In this document: piece by piece, positions 23,355-32,398 of the stretch | Numbering within the stretch: the first letter of the stretch is position 1 | Layout of the letters: each line of letters starts with the position of its first letter | DNA from: an uncultured Bacteroidia bacterium | GTDB taxonomy: Bacteria > Bacteroidota > Bacteroidia > Bacteroidales > UBA932 | Direction: 5' to 3' | NCBI GenBank assembly: GCA_902796555.1 | Contig: CADBPR010000046.1 | Location: forward strand, 1-33,745 | Length of the DNA: 33,745 nt | Translations under genes and position numbers: made by a program | The notes under the pieces: model-generated | What the model saw: only the letters and a program-made list of their open reading frames with translations | What the model was told of the DNA's origin: nothing | The model's database searches: none

Positions 23355-25022
23355 ATGCTGCGGTCCCTGCAGATACGCAATTATGTCCTGATAGACTCGC
23401 TGGAGATTCAATTCCCGGCGGGTCTGGTCATTATTACAGGGCAGACCGGTGCCGGTAAATCCATTTTGCTGGGCGCCTTGTCCATGCTGCTGGGCGGCAA
23501 GACGGATGCGTCGATGATTGGGGGAGCCGGCGACCATTGCGTAGTCGAAGGTGTCTTCGATGTGGCGGGCGACCGCTCGCTGCAGTTGCAGGCGGAAGAA
23601 GCGGGACTGGACTGGAACGGCGGTGAACTGACGATACGCCGGGTCTTGTCCGCCAGTGGACGTTCCCGGGCTTTTGTCAACGACGAGCCGGTGAACCTGT
23701 CCGTGCTGACCGCCCTCTCCGGCCGTCTGGTTGACATCCATTCCCAACATCAGACCCTGATTCTGCGTGACAGCCGTTTCCAGCTTTCCCTGCTGGACTA
23801 TTTCGCCGGCAATGGCGACCTGCTGGAAGAATGTGCTTCCCTGTGGCGCGAACGCTCCGCCCTCCGGACCCGGTTGGATGACGTCCGTGCGCGGTTGCGC
23901 CGGATGGCGGCGGACCGGGACTACAATGAGGCCCGTTATCAGCAGCTGGCCGATGCCGGCCTGCGCGAAGGGGAGCTGGAAGCATTGGAGGCCGAACAGC
24001 GGCAGCTGGCCAATGCGGAAGAAATCAAAGGGGGCTTATACCTGCTGACGGAGCTGTTCGCGCCGGAAGAAGGCAGCACCGCCGACAGCCGCTTGAAAGA
24101 AGCCGTCCGTTCCCTGGAGAAAGTCGGCCGGTTCCTGCCCGCCGCAACGGACCTGGCCGCCCGCACCGAGTCGGTCCGCCTGGAACTGGACGATATCCTG
24201 GCGGAATCCCAGCAGCTGGCGGAGGGTATTCAGCTGTCGCCCCAGCGCCTGGAAGCGGTGGAAGAGCGGATGTCCCTGCTGTACAGCCTCTTCAAGAAGT
24301 TCGGCTGCAGTACGGTGGAAGAACTGATTGCCGCACGGGAAGAATTGTCCGGGCTCCTGTACGATTCGACTGCGCTGGAAAACGAAAAGACCGGGCTGGA
24401 GCAGTCTCTCCGGGCCTTGGACCAGCGGTATACCACCCTGTGCGAACGGCTGCATGCCGCCCGTACCGCTGCCGTCGACGCCTTCTCAGAGGCGGTCCAG
24501 GCATCCCTGCGGACCCTGGAACTGGAACGGGCCGTGTTCCGGGCGGAACTCTCTCCGGCTGCGGAAGGGCCCGCCGGCACCGATACGGTCCGGTATCTCT
24601 TCTCCGCCACCGGGGCGGCGCCCGTCGATGTCGCCAAGTGTGCTTCCGGTGGTGAAATGTCCCGGATGATGCTGAGTCTCAAGGCCATGATGGCCCGTTA
24701 TTCCCATATGCCCTCCATGGTATTCGATGAAATCGATACCGGCGTATCCGGCAGCGCCGCGGACAAGATGGGCTCGATGATTTGCCGGATGGGGGAGGAT
24801 ATGCAGGTCTTTGCCATTACCCACCTCCCGCAGGTCGCTGCCAAGGGCGACGCGCATTTCCTGGTCAGCAAAGAAGTGGCCCCGGACGGGACGGCTGTCA
24901 CGTCCATCACCCGTATCGGCGGGGAAGCGCGTGTCCAGGAACTGGCACGAATGCTCTCCGGCTCCACGGTTACGCCGGAAGCCGTCGCCAACGCGCGGGC
25001 GCTGCTTACTGTTGCAAAGTAA
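23355..25022 (+). CDS. recN: DNA repair protein RecN
   Basis: RecN is an SMC-like ATPase acting on DNA double-strand breaks, holding broken ends or sister DNA together with RecA. The 555-residue product has Walker A GQTGAGKS (29-36), a Q-loop-like VDIHSQHQT (about 130), a long coiled coil (about 150-380), the ABC signature ASGGEMSRMMLSLK (about 430-443) and Walker B MVFDEIDTGVSG (about 453-464), with ITHLPQVAA as the His switch. Length is normal. It starts 15 bases after rpoZ. Its last 17 bases overlap, tail to tail, the convergent LysM/PBP gene. Confidence 0.97.
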   Translation: MLRSLQIRNYVLIDSLEIQFPAGLVIITGQTGAGKSILLGALSMLLGGKTDASMIGGAGDHCVVEGVFDVAGDRSLQLQAEEAGLDWNGGELTIRRVLSASGRSRAFVNDEPVNLSVLTALSGRLVDIHSQHQTLILRDSRFQLSLLDYFAGNGDLLEECASLWRERSALRTRLDDVRARLRRMAADRDYNEARYQQLADAGLREGELEALEAEQRQLANAEEIKGGLYLLTELFAPEEGSTADSRLKEAVRSLEKVGRFLPAATDLAARTESVRLELDDILAESQQLAEGIQLSPQRLEAVEERMSLLYSLFKKFGCSTVEELIAAREELSGLLYDSTALENEKTGLEQSLRALDQRYTTLCERLHAARTAAVDAFSEAVQASLRTLELERAVFRAELSPAAEGPAGTDTVRYLFSATGAAPVDVAKCASGGEMSRMMLSLKAMMARYSHMPSMVFDEIDTGVSGSAADKMGSMICRMGEDMQVFAITHLPQVAAKGDAHFLVSKEVAPDGTAVTSITRIGGEARVQELARMLSGSTVTPEAVANARALLTVAK

Positions 25023-26676
25023 TCTTGTAATCCGGGGTATAGACCACCCGCCGGACCGCTCCGTTTATCCAACCGCCTTCTTCCACCTGGCTCAGGAGGA
25101 AATCCGTCTGCAGCATGCGGACCCGGTCCATCGTGGCCAGCCGGTGCGTCCAGCGGTTGCCGCCGTCGTAGCAGGCGCGGATAAAGAAGGCCGCCACATC
25201 ATGTCCCTGGAAGGCGGACTGGCTGGGCTCCGCATTGTAGAGGGCGCGGTAGGCCCGTACGAAATCGCGTACGCGCGTATCATCGTAATCGATAAAGTAC
25301 GATACGCAGGCGTGCAGGTTGAGTTTGTGCAGGTTCTCCACCTCGATGGTGCTGAAGCTGCGGATTTTGGAAACGCCGTACAGCACGACGTCTTTCTTTT
25401 TGGTTTTCAAGAGGTTGAGGTTGCGGACCACATCGTGAACGAACGCCTCGCTGTCGGAGGTGATCAGGACACGGGTCGTGCCTTGCTGGGCGGCCAGTTG
25501 CAACAGGTCGTCGGAGACCCGGCGGCCGGCCAGGATGTTGTAAGAAAAGGCACTGTGCGCTATACCCGCCCCGGTCAGCAGGGAATCCGCCAGGGCTGTG
25601 GTTTCCGCATTTTTCCCGCCGCTTTCGGAAATGAGCAGTACTTTGTCACCGGGGACCATGTCCTGGCCAATCCAGCGGATAAGGTCCTCGTACTGGATGT
25701 CGGCCGGGGCCGGGGCATGAATCAAGGCCGTATCATCGGCGGTCATGTCGGCGGTCCGCGGGTCGAGCGGAGAAACCAGCGGCGTGTAGGAAGTATTGAT
25801 ACTCATGACCTTGCGAATATCCGCAGGCGATATCGGACCGAATACCAGGTCGCTCTCGCGGAGTTTGTCCGCCGTGACGGGCAGGGCGCCGGAGACCAGG
25901 TCATAGACGCTCAGGTCGATATTGATGCCGTCCCGGCCCAGTTCCTGGGTGCCCAGGAGGAATCCGGCATAGAAATCCATCGCGATTTCCCCCGGGGAAG
26001 TATTGGCACCGAAGGGCAGAATCAGCAGGGCTTTCACCTGTTCCTTCTTCCGGAAAATGGACAGGATGTCTTCCAGGTGTGAATGACTGCTGTCGGCTGC
26101 CGCTGTTTCCGTGACCGTGGTATCGGTTGCGGCGGATTCCGGCGCGGCCGGTTCAGCCGAAGACGCGACGACGGGGACGCGGGGAATCCGCAGTTTCATG
26201 CGGGTTTTGAGTTTGCGGGAAGTCAGCCCGTTATAGGAGAGGATGGTTTCGGCAGGCAGGTTGTATTTGCGGGCGATGTCATCGATGTCCTCGTACCATT
26301 TGACGACATGGACAATATCGTTGTCCGAAGGCTCCTGCGGGCCTGTTTCCGCTTCTGTCTGAGGCATTTCCACCTCATGGGAGGGGAGGGAGGAAGAGAC
26401 CGGAACCAGAATTATCGCATTCAGTTTCAGCCCTTCTTCCCGAAGGTTGGCATCCGGATTCGCCGCGCAGATTTCATCCACCGTCACGCCGTAGGCGCGG
26501 GCGATGGCGAAAAGGGTCTGGCGTTCCTGTACGACATGGGACCAGTATACCTTGCCGCCGGAGCGGACCTTTTCCTTGGAAAGGGTCACGGGCGTCTGGG
26601 TATACTCCTGTGCCCGGACCGCTGCGGGGGCGGCCAGGCACAGGCAAGTCAACAGGATGGCGATCCGGCGTCTCAT
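25006..26676 (-). CDS. LysM-LysM-periplasmic binding protein fusion
   Basis: A 556-residue exported protein. The signal peptide ends at AVRA (residue 22). The first LysM domain is at about 44-93 (SHVVQERQTLFAIARAYGVT ... NPDANL ... ILVPV) and a second at about 124-170 (VHVVKWYEDIDDIARKYNLP ... NGL ... LRIPRVPV). A short Ala/Thr-rich linker leads to a type-1 periplasmic-binding-protein-like domain (about 212-556) with VKALLILPFGANTSPGEIAM and FYAGFLLGTQEL. LysM binds peptidoglycan; the C-terminal domain is probably a sensor or scaffold, as no transporter genes lie near. The start is one base after the Skp-like gene's stop, so the pair is an operon. Likely a wall-bound periplasmic protein linked to envelope building; ligand unknown. 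Confidence 0.85.
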   Translation of the reverse strand: MRRRIAILLTCLCLAAPAAVRAQEYTQTPVTLSKEKVRSGGKVYWSHVVQERQTLFAIARAYGVTVDEICAANPDANLREEGLKLNAIILVPVSSSLPSHEVEMPQTEAETGPQEPSDNDIVHVVKWYEDIDDIARKYNLPAETILSYNGLTSRKLKTRMKLRIPRVPVVASSAEPAAPESAATDTTVTETAAADSSHSHLEDILSIFRKKEQVKALLILPFGANTSPGEIAMDFYAGFLLGTQELGRDGINIDLSVYDLVSGALPVTADKLRESDLVFGPISPADIRKVMSINTSYTPLVSPLDPRTADMTADDTALIHAPAPADIQYEDLIRWIGQDMVPGDKVLLISESGGKNAETTALADSLLTGAGIAHSAFSYNILAGRRVSDDLLQLAAQQGTTRVLITSDSEAFVHDVVRNLNLLKTKKKDVVLYGVSKIRSFSTIEVENLHKLNLHACVSYFIDYDDTRVRDFVRAYRALYNAEPSQSAFQGHDVAAFFIRACYDGGNRWTHRLATMDRVRMLQTDFLLSQVEEGGWINGAVRRVVYTPDYKITLQQ

Positions 26677-26677
26677 C

Positions 26678-27304
26678 TTACTGCTTTTCAGCGGCTTTGG
26701 TCTTTACATATTCATCGTTGAGACCGGCCAGGAGGTCGTCCGTGATGTCCAGGGCGGCGTCAGCGGTCACAATCGGGGCGGGGAGAATGTCGCCCTGGCA
26801 GGCGATTATCATCGCATAGCCGTGAATCTCATTGTAGCGGTCGACGAATTTTTTGATGGCATCGCCGATCTGGTTCATCAGCACCTGCTGCTCCTCAGCG
26901 ATTTCCTGCTCTTTCTTCTGGGCGTAGGTCTGGAACTGCTGCTGCTGTTCAATCAGCTTCTGCTGCTGGATTTCGGCTGTGGAACGGGTAATCAGGCCCT
27001 TGTTGACCTTCTCCTGGAAGGAGTTGACATCGTTCTGGAGCCGGTTTCCGCGGCGGGTGACTTCCTGCTGGATGCCCTGGACCTTGGATTCCACGGCGGT
27101 GCGGAGGTCGTTGGCCATATCGTATTCGTTGAGGACGCGGTCGAGGTTGAAATAGACGATGGCGCCCTTCTGGGCTGCGATTTCAGTTCCTTCGGCGGCC
27201 GGAGCCTCCGTCTCGGAGCCCTTGCCGGCAGTCAGCTGCAGGATGCCGATGGTAATCACGCCGACGAGGGCGATGATGCTGAGAATGAGAGGTGTGTTTT
27301 TCAT
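26678..27304 (-). CDS. OmpH/Skp family periplasmic chaperone with N-terminal membrane segment
   Basis: A 208-residue protein from ATG 27304; an upstream in-frame ATG at 27346 would lie before the likely transcription start. A hydrophobic segment (about residues 5-24) is followed by an Ala/Glu-rich spacer and the Skp fold: IVYFNLDRVLNEYDMANDL at about 50-68, then a long coiled-coil tentacle rich in Gln and Lys (about 70-140), and NEIHGYAMIIAC near the end. Skp holds unfolded outer-membrane proteins in the periplasm for delivery to BAM. No clear signal-peptidase site is seen after the hydrophobic segment, so it may stay membrane-anchored. This is a second Skp-type gene beside that at 32399. Co-transcribed with the LysM/PBP gene. 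Confidence 0.87.
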   Translation of the reverse strand: MKNTPLILSIIALVGVITIGILQLTAGKGSETEAPAAEGTEIAAQKGAIVYFNLDRVLNEYDMANDLRTAVESKVQGIQQEVTRRGNRLQNDVNSFQEKVNKGLITRSTAEIQQQKLIEQQQQFQTYAQKKEQEIAEEQQVLMNQIGDAIKKFVDRYNEIHGYAMIIACQGDILPAPIVTADAALDITDDLLAGLNDEYVKTKAAEKQ

Positions 27305-27347
27305 TGTATTGTTTGTTACATTTGATTGCTTCGTATGCATAAACATG

Positions 27348-27355
27348 CAAAGGTA
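27348..27355 (-). promoter_or_regulatory. Promoter -7 element of the Skp-like/LysM operon
   Basis: TACCTTTG on the minus strand, a perfect TAnnTTTG, 43 bases before ATG 27304. The -33 box is weak. Transcription from about 27341 argues against the upstream ATG at 27346. Just upstream, an imperfect 11-base direct repeat (27371-27381 and 27392-27402) is spaced by 21 bases. Confidence 0.6.
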
Positions 27356-27400
27356 CTCAAAAAAAATGAGAAAGCCTTGTCGCAGACGGTAAAAGTCTTG

Positions 27401-28123
27401 TCAAGCTTGGTTTTTGACGCAGGCAAGATAGGCGCGGACGGTTTTTTCCAGTCCCATGTAGAGGGCGTCGCTGATCAGGGCGTGCCCGATGGACACTTCG
27501 TCCGTCCAGGGAATGGTGCGGACGAACCAGGCAAGGTTGTCCAGGTTCAGGTCGTGGCCGGCATTCACCCCCAGGCCGCAGTCGCGGGCTGCTCGGGCCG
27601 TTTCCAGATAGGGCGCTATCGCGGCTTCACGGTCCCGTGCATAGTTTTCGGCATAGGCGGCCGTATACAGTTCGATGCGGTCGCAGCCGCACGCCGCCGC
27701 TCCGCGGGCCATTTCGGGGTCCGGGTCGATGAAAATGGAGGTCCGGATGCCGTTTTCCCGGAACATCCCGCAGACATCCGTCAGGAAACTCCGGTGCTCC
27801 AGGGTGTTCCATCCGGCATTGGAGGTGATGGCGTCGTGGGCGTCGGGCACCAGCGTAACCTGGTCGGGATGCACCTCCAGGACCAGCGCGTTGAACGAGA
27901 GAATCGGATTTCCTTCGATATTGAACTCGGTACGAATCAAGGGCTTGAGCGCCCGGACATCGCTGTAGCGGATGTGCCTTTCGTCGGGCCGGGGATGAAC
28001 CGTGATGCCTTCCGCTCCGAATCCTTCGATGTCCACCGCGGCCTTTTCTACGTCGGGCAGGTTCCCGCCGCGGGCATTGCGCAATGTCGCAATTTTATTG
28101 ATATTTACACTCAGTCTGGTCAT
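27401..28123 (-). CDS. pdxJ: Pyridoxine 5'-phosphate synthase
   Basis: PdxJ condenses 3-amino-2-oxopropyl phosphate with 1-deoxy-D-xylulose 5-phosphate to pyridoxine 5'-phosphate, the last ring-forming step of the DXP-dependent vitamin B6 route. The 240-residue TIM barrel has the N-terminal signature [29 protein letters not shown] (with the catalytic Glu region), [22 protein letters not shown], and [10 protein letters not shown] near the C-terminus with the active-site His. Length is standard. Start ATG 28123 is preferred over an in-frame TTG at 28147. It is divergent from nadK, as in many Bacteroidales. The stop lies about 100 bases before the Skp-like start. Confidence 0.97.
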   Translation of the reverse strand: MTRLSVNINKIATLRNARGGNLPDVEKAAVDIEGFGAEGITVHPRPDERHIRYSDVRALKPLIRTEFNIEGNPILSFNALVLEVHPDQVTLVPDAHDAITSNAGWNTLEHRSFLTDVCGMFRENGIRTSIFIDPDPEMARGAAACGCDRIELYTAAYAENYARDREAAIAPYLETARAARDCGLGVNAGHDLNLDNLAWFVRTIPWTDEVSIGHALISDALYMGLEKTVRAYLACVKNQA

Positions 28124-28144
28124 TTTTTTCAGTCTTTGGAAACG

Positions 28145-28152
28145 CAAAAATA
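28145..28152 (-). promoter_or_regulatory. Promoter -7 element of pdxJ
   Basis: TATTTTTG on the minus strand fits TAnnTTTG perfectly, 21 bases before the pdxJ start. No good -33 TTTG is seen at 19-20 bases. Transcription would start near 28138. Confidence 0.5.
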
Positions 28153-28160
28153 ATAAAACA

Positions 28161-28192
28161 TTTCGTTAATTATGAATTTTGTGCTAATTTTG
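28161..28192 (+). promoter_or_regulatory. Promoter of nadK-uppS
   Basis: TAATTTTG (28185-28192) is a perfect -7 element, with TTTCG at 28161-28165 as the -33 region (TTCG, 28162-28165, at a 19-base gap). nadK begins 19 bases after the -7 box. Confidence 0.6.
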
Positions 28193-28211
28193 GCCACTTG
28201 TTTGGAAGAAT

Positions 28212-29039
28212 ATGCGAATAGGAACAGTGATTAAAAACGAGGAACTTCTCACCGACGGGAAGTTCCTGAATATGAAACAACAGTTGATTGATGCCGGATA
28301 TGAACTGTACCGGATTCACAGCAAGTCCGATATCCGTCCGGAGACGGACCTGGTGCTCAGCATCGGCGGTGACGGTACCTTCCTGACCGCCGCCCAGACG
28401 GTCTCCGACATCGGCCTGCCCATCCTGGGCGTCAACTTCGGCCGGCTGGGTTTCCTGTCCGACAACAGTCCCGAAGAAGTCCTTCCGGCCCTCCTGGAGG
28501 GAGATTTCTCCGTCGAATACCGGACCATGCTGAATGCCACGCTGAAGGGCAAGAACGCCCGCAAGGATATCGGTCTGCTGCCCTATGCGGTGAACGAAGT
28601 TTCCCTGCACCGCAGCGGCGGCGCCGTGCTCGGCATCAATGTTTCCATCGACGGTGAGCCCCTCCCGACCTATTGGGCGGACGGCCTGCTGGTCGCCACC
28701 AGTTCGGGTTCCACCGCCTATTCCCTCAGTGTGGGCGGGCCCATCTGCATGCCGGACACCAAGGTGCTGATTATCGCCCCGATTTCTCCCCATAACCTCA
28801 ATGTGCGGCCGCTGGTCGTCCCCGATACGGCCCGCATCGGCATCTCCCTAATCAGCCGCGACGAGACCATTACCATGTCCATGGACAACAAGACCGTGGA
28901 GATTGAACCGGACTGGCAGGTGCAGATTGCTATGGCACAGTTTTCGCTGAAACGGATACGGCTCGCGAAATCCAATTTCGTGAAGGCCCTGACCGGTAAA
29001 CTCTTCTGGGGAGAAGACATCCGGAACAACTATTATTAA
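28212..29039 (+). CDS. nadK: NAD kinase
   Basis: NadK phosphorylates NAD to NADP in the cytoplasm. The 275-residue product carries the family motif GGDGTFL (52-58), the second motif NFGRLGFLSD, the A-V-N-E-V segment (YAVNEVSLHRS) and the Gly-rich block DGLLVATSSGSTAYSLSVGG that binds the nucleotide. Length is normal. uppS follows after 11 bases, so the two genes are probably co-transcribed. Confidence 0.97.
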   Translation: MRIGTVIKNEELLTDGKFLNMKQQLIDAGYELYRIHSKSDIRPETDLVLSIGGDGTFLTAAQTVSDIGLPILGVNFGRLGFLSDNSPEEVLPALLEGDFSVEYRTMLNATLKGKNARKDIGLLPYAVNEVSLHRSGGAVLGINVSIDGEPLPTYWADGLLVATSSGSTAYSLSVGGPICMPDTKVLIIAPISPHNLNVRPLVVPDTARIGISLISRDETITMSMDNKTVEIEPDWQVQIAMAQFSLKRIRLAKSNFVKALTGKLFWGEDIRNNYY

Positions 29040-29050
29040 CGCATCGACAC

Positions 29051-29749
29051 ATGGACAGGATACCGGAGCATGTCTCCATCATCATGGACGGAAACGGCCG
29101 CTGGGCGGCGGAGCGGGGCCGGGAACGGACCTTTGGCCACCAGGAGGGCGCCAAAAGCGTCCGTGCCGTTATCGAAGGCTGCATCCGGGAAGGGGTGAAA
29201 TACCTCTCCCTTTATGCTTTTTCGGAAGAAAACTGGAACCGTCCCCAGCAGGAAGTCTCGTTCCTGATGGACCTGATGGCCCGGGAAGTCGCCGATGAAA
29301 TGGAAGAAATGCTGGAAAACCGCATCCGGTTCCGGGTGCTGGGCAACCGCGGACGGCTGGACCCTGTGCTGAATGCGGCCATTACCAACCTGGAGGAGGC
29401 GACGGCCGGTAACGACAGGCTCACGCTGATTCTTTTCCTGAGTTACAGCGGCAAATGGGATATCCTGCAGGCCGTCAAGCGCCTGGCTGCCGCCAAGAGC
29501 CCCGAGGAAATCGAGGCCATGCAGATCGGGGACTTCGATTCCTGGCTGGTTACGGCGGGGATTCCGGATCCGGACCTGATTATCCGCACTTCCGGCGAAC
29601 TGCGAATCAGCAACTACCTGCTCTGGCAAGGGGCCTATTCCGAGTTTTATTTCACCGATGTCTGCTGGCCGGATTTCCGGATGGAACAGTTGCATCAGGC
29701 CCTGGAAGAATATGCACGGCGCGACAGAAGATACGGAAAAGTGAAATAA
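29051..29749 (+). CDS. uppS: Isoprenyl (undecaprenyl diphosphate) transferase
   Basis: UppS adds isopentenyl units in cis to farnesyl diphosphate, making the C55 carrier for peptidoglycan and surface glycans. The 232-residue product has the substrate motif IIMDGNGRWA (10-19, with essential Asp13), FGHQEGAKSVR, LYAFSEENWNRP, and the C-terminal signature DLIIRTSGELRISNYLLWQ with EFYFTD. Length is typical. It sits between nadK and bamA, a conserved order in Bacteroidales linking lipid-carrier supply with outer-membrane assembly. Confidence 0.97.
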   Translation: MDRIPEHVSIIMDGNGRWAAERGRERTFGHQEGAKSVRAVIEGCIREGVKYLSLYAFSEENWNRPQQEVSFLMDLMAREVADEMEEMLENRIRFRVLGNRGRLDPVLNAAITNLEEATAGNDRLTLILFLSYSGKWDILQAVKRLAAAKSPEEIEAMQIGDFDSWLVTAGIPDPDLIIRTSGELRISNYLLWQGAYSEFYFTDVCWPDFRMEQLHQALEEYARRDRRYGKVK

Positions 29750-29755
29750 TATTCG

Positions 29756-29763
29756 TATATTTG
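29756..29763 (+). promoter_or_regulatory. Promoter -7 element before bamA
   Basis: TATATTTG, a perfect TAnnTTTG, lies just after the uppS stop and 28 bases before ATG 29791. The -33 region falls within the end of uppS and is poor. It suggests that bamA-skp has its own promoter besides read-through from nadK-uppS. Confidence 0.55.
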
Positions 29764-29790
29764 CAGATTGAATGATTTTTCCCGACAGGG

Positions 29791-32373
29791 ATGAGAACAG
29801 AAAGGATGAGAGCAAAACTGACAGGATGCCTGGCTGCCCTGCTGCTGACCGGAGCGGTGGCGGCTGCCCAGGATATCACCGTGGATTACGCCAATCCGCG
29901 GAAATATGTCGTGGGAGGCATCAAGGTGGAGGGAAATACTTACCTGGGAGATGAACAGATTATCCAGTTGTCAGGACTCCGTGAGGGGATGGACGTGATG
30001 GTCCCGGGCGACCAGGTTTCCGCCATCGTCAACCGCCTGTGGCTGCAGCGCTATTTCCAGGACGTGTCCGTTGCGATTGATTCCGTTTCCGCCCAGCGCG
30101 ACAGCGCCTGGTTCCTCATCCGCATCCAGGAACGTCCGCGTATGTCCCGCTGGACCTTCACCGGCGTCAAAAGCGGGGAAAAGAAAGACCTGGAGGAACG
30201 CCTGAGCCTGCGCCGCGGCGGGGAATTCTCCGAATATGTTTCCAAGACTTCGTCCGACATCATCAGCCGTTACTACAAAGAAAAGGGCTTCCTGAATGTG
30301 AAAGTGACCCCGGAAGTCACGCGTGACACCATCGTCAAAAACGCCATCCGGGTCAATTTCGCCGTGGACAAAGGCAAGAAAGTACGCATCAAGGACATTC
30401 ATTTCATCGGCCGTCCGGAGGACATCAGCGAGTTCAAGCTGGCCAGGTCGATGAAGAAGACCAAGTCCAATAAGATTTATAACTTCTTCAGCAGCAAGAA
30501 GTTCAACGAGAAGGAATACCCCAACGACAAGAAGGAACTGATCAGTACCTTCAACGAAGCCGGCTACCGCGATGCGCGGCTGGTGCGGGATTCCATCTAT
30601 TATGTGGAGCCGAACCGGCTGGGCATCGACCTGGTGACCGAACCCGGCCATAAATACTATTTCCGCAACGTGACCTGGACCGGCAACTCGGTCTATACCG
30701 CCGACCAGCTCAACCAGGTGCTGAAAATCAAGAAAGGCGATGTCTATGACATGGTTACGATGCAGAAACGGCTCGTCGGCGGCGGCAAGCAGACCGAGGA
30801 GGACGTCTCCAAGGCCTACCGCGACAACGGCTATCTCTTCTTCCAGGTCCAGCCCGTGGAGGTGAACATCCAGGGCGACTCCGTGGATGTGGAGATGCGT
30901 ATCGTCGAAGGCAAGCAGGCCACCTTGAACAAAATCATCATCAACGGGAACGACCTCACCAACGAGCGTGTCGTACGCCGTCAGGTGGCGACCCGGCCGG
31001 GTTACCTGTTCCGCCAGAGCGACTTCGAACGCTCCATCCGGGAAATCGCTTCCCTGGGCCAGTTCGACCCGGAATCCATCATGGGCGAGGGCGGTTACAC
31101 CATCATCCCCGACCAGAACAGCAACACGGTGGACATCGTCTATAACGTGACGGAGAAACCGTCCAGCCAGCTGGAACTGTCCGGCGGCTGGGGCGGCAAC
31201 ACCTTCGTGGCCACGGCCGGTGTCAGTTTCAACAACTTCTCCACCCGGCGGATGTTCGAGAAGGGCGCGTGGCGGCCGGTGCCGCTGGGCGACGCCCAGA
31301 ACCTGGCCTTCCGTTTCCAGACCTCCGGTACTTATTACACGGCCCTGACGGCCAGTTTCACCGAGCCCTGGCTCTTCGGTAAGAAACCGACGTCGCTCAG
31401 CCTGTCAGCCTATTATACCCGTCAGACCAACTCCTATCTGGCCTGGAACATCCTCTCGCATGACCGCCAGATGGAAGTCATCGGTTTCTCGGCAGGTCTG
31501 GGCAACCGGCTCAAATGGCCGGATGACTTCTTCGTCCTGTACAACCAGTTCAGCTGGCAGACCTACCGCCTGACCAACTGGTATTCCAATTATTTCATCT
31601 TCGACGACGGTATCGCCAACAACTTCAGCTATACCATCGGCCTGTCCCGCAACTCCACGGACCAGCAGATTTTCCCGCGCCGCGGCCAGGATATCTCCTT
31701 CTCCCTCTCCCTGACGCCGCCCTATTCGCTGTTCAACCGCAGGGACAAGGACGCAAACGGCAACTGGGTGAATGTAAAGAGCTGGAAAGACGTCAATTAC
31801 GACAACTGGACCGCCCAGGAACGCTACCGCTGGGTGGAATATCACAAATGGTCTTTCAAGGCCAATTTCTATCAGGCCATCTGGGGTGACCTGGTGCTGC
31901 GGACCCGGATGCAGTTCGGTTATCTGGGCTACTACAACCGCCGCTGGGGCTACTCTCCCTTCGAGGGTTTCTGGGTCGGCGGTGACGGTATGACCGGTTA
32001 CAATACCTATGGTACCGAAGTCATCTCCCTGCGCGGTTACTCCAACTACTCGCTGACCCCGCAGACGGTGTCCCAATATGCGACTGGCACGGCTTATGCT
32101 GGTAACGTATATGACAAGTTCACGGTGGAACTCCGATATCCGGTGATTCTCCAGCCGCAATCCACCATTTTTGCGCTGGTCTTCCTGGAAGGAGGTAACT
32201 GCTGGTCGGATATCCGGGATTTCAATCCCTTCCAGATCAAGCGTTCCGCCGGTGTGGGTGTCCGTGTCTTCCTCCCGGTGGTGGGCCTGCTGGGTGTAGA
32301 CTGGGGATGGGGCTTCGACGATCCGGTGAACGGAGGCAGTCAGTTCCACTTCATGATTGGACAGGAGTTTTAA
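29791..32373 (+). CDS. bamA: Outer membrane protein assembly factor BamA
   Basis: BamA is the core outer-membrane barrel of the BAM complex that inserts other barrels. The 860-residue product has a signal peptide ending near AVAAAQ (about residue 27), then POTRA domains: VVGGIKVEGNTYLGDEQIIQ near residue 39, WTFTGVKSGEKKDLEERLSL near 127, KIIINGNDLTNERVVRRQ near 380. The Omp85 barrel begins about 450 (QLELSGGWGGNTFVATAGVS) and ends in Phe (MIGQEF). The conserved barrel motif region with GGDGMTGYNTYGTEVISLRGY (about 729-749) contains the lid-loop type R-G-Y. ATG 29806 is an alternative start that shortens the signal n-region by five residues. skp follows after 25 bases; bamD is at 22067. Confidence 0.96.
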   Translation: MRTERMRAKLTGCLAALLLTGAVAAAQDITVDYANPRKYVVGGIKVEGNTYLGDEQIIQLSGLREGMDVMVPGDQVSAIVNRLWLQRYFQDVSVAIDSVSAQRDSAWFLIRIQERPRMSRWTFTGVKSGEKKDLEERLSLRRGGEFSEYVSKTSSDIISRYYKEKGFLNVKVTPEVTRDTIVKNAIRVNFAVDKGKKVRIKDIHFIGRPEDISEFKLARSMKKTKSNKIYNFFSSKKFNEKEYPNDKKELISTFNEAGYRDARLVRDSIYYVEPNRLGIDLVTEPGHKYYFRNVTWTGNSVYTADQLNQVLKIKKGDVYDMVTMQKRLVGGGKQTEEDVSKAYRDNGYLFFQVQPVEVNIQGDSVDVEMRIVEGKQATLNKIIINGNDLTNERVVRRQVATRPGYLFRQSDFERSIREIASLGQFDPESIMGEGGYTIIPDQNSNTVDIVYNVTEKPSSQLELSGGWGGNTFVATAGVSFNNFSTRRMFEKGAWRPVPLGDAQNLAFRFQTSGTYYTALTASFTEPWLFGKKPTSLSLSAYYTRQTNSYLAWNILSHDRQMEVIGFSAGLGNRLKWPDDFFVLYNQFSWQTYRLTNWYSNYFIFDDGIANNFSYTIGLSRNSTDQQIFPRRGQDISFSLSLTPPYSLFNRRDKDANGNWVNVKSWKDVNYDNWTAQERYRWVEYHKWSFKANFYQAIWGDLVLRTRMQFGYLGYYNRRWGYSPFEGFWVGGDGMTGYNTYGTEVISLRGYSNYSLTPQTVSQYATGTAYAGNVYDKFTVELRYPVILQPQSTIFALVFLEGGNCWSDIRDFNPFQIKRSAGVGVRVFLPVVGLLGVDWGWGFDDPVNGGSQFHFMIGQEF

Positions 32374-32398
32374 CGGAAATATTAAATGTTAGATTGAT

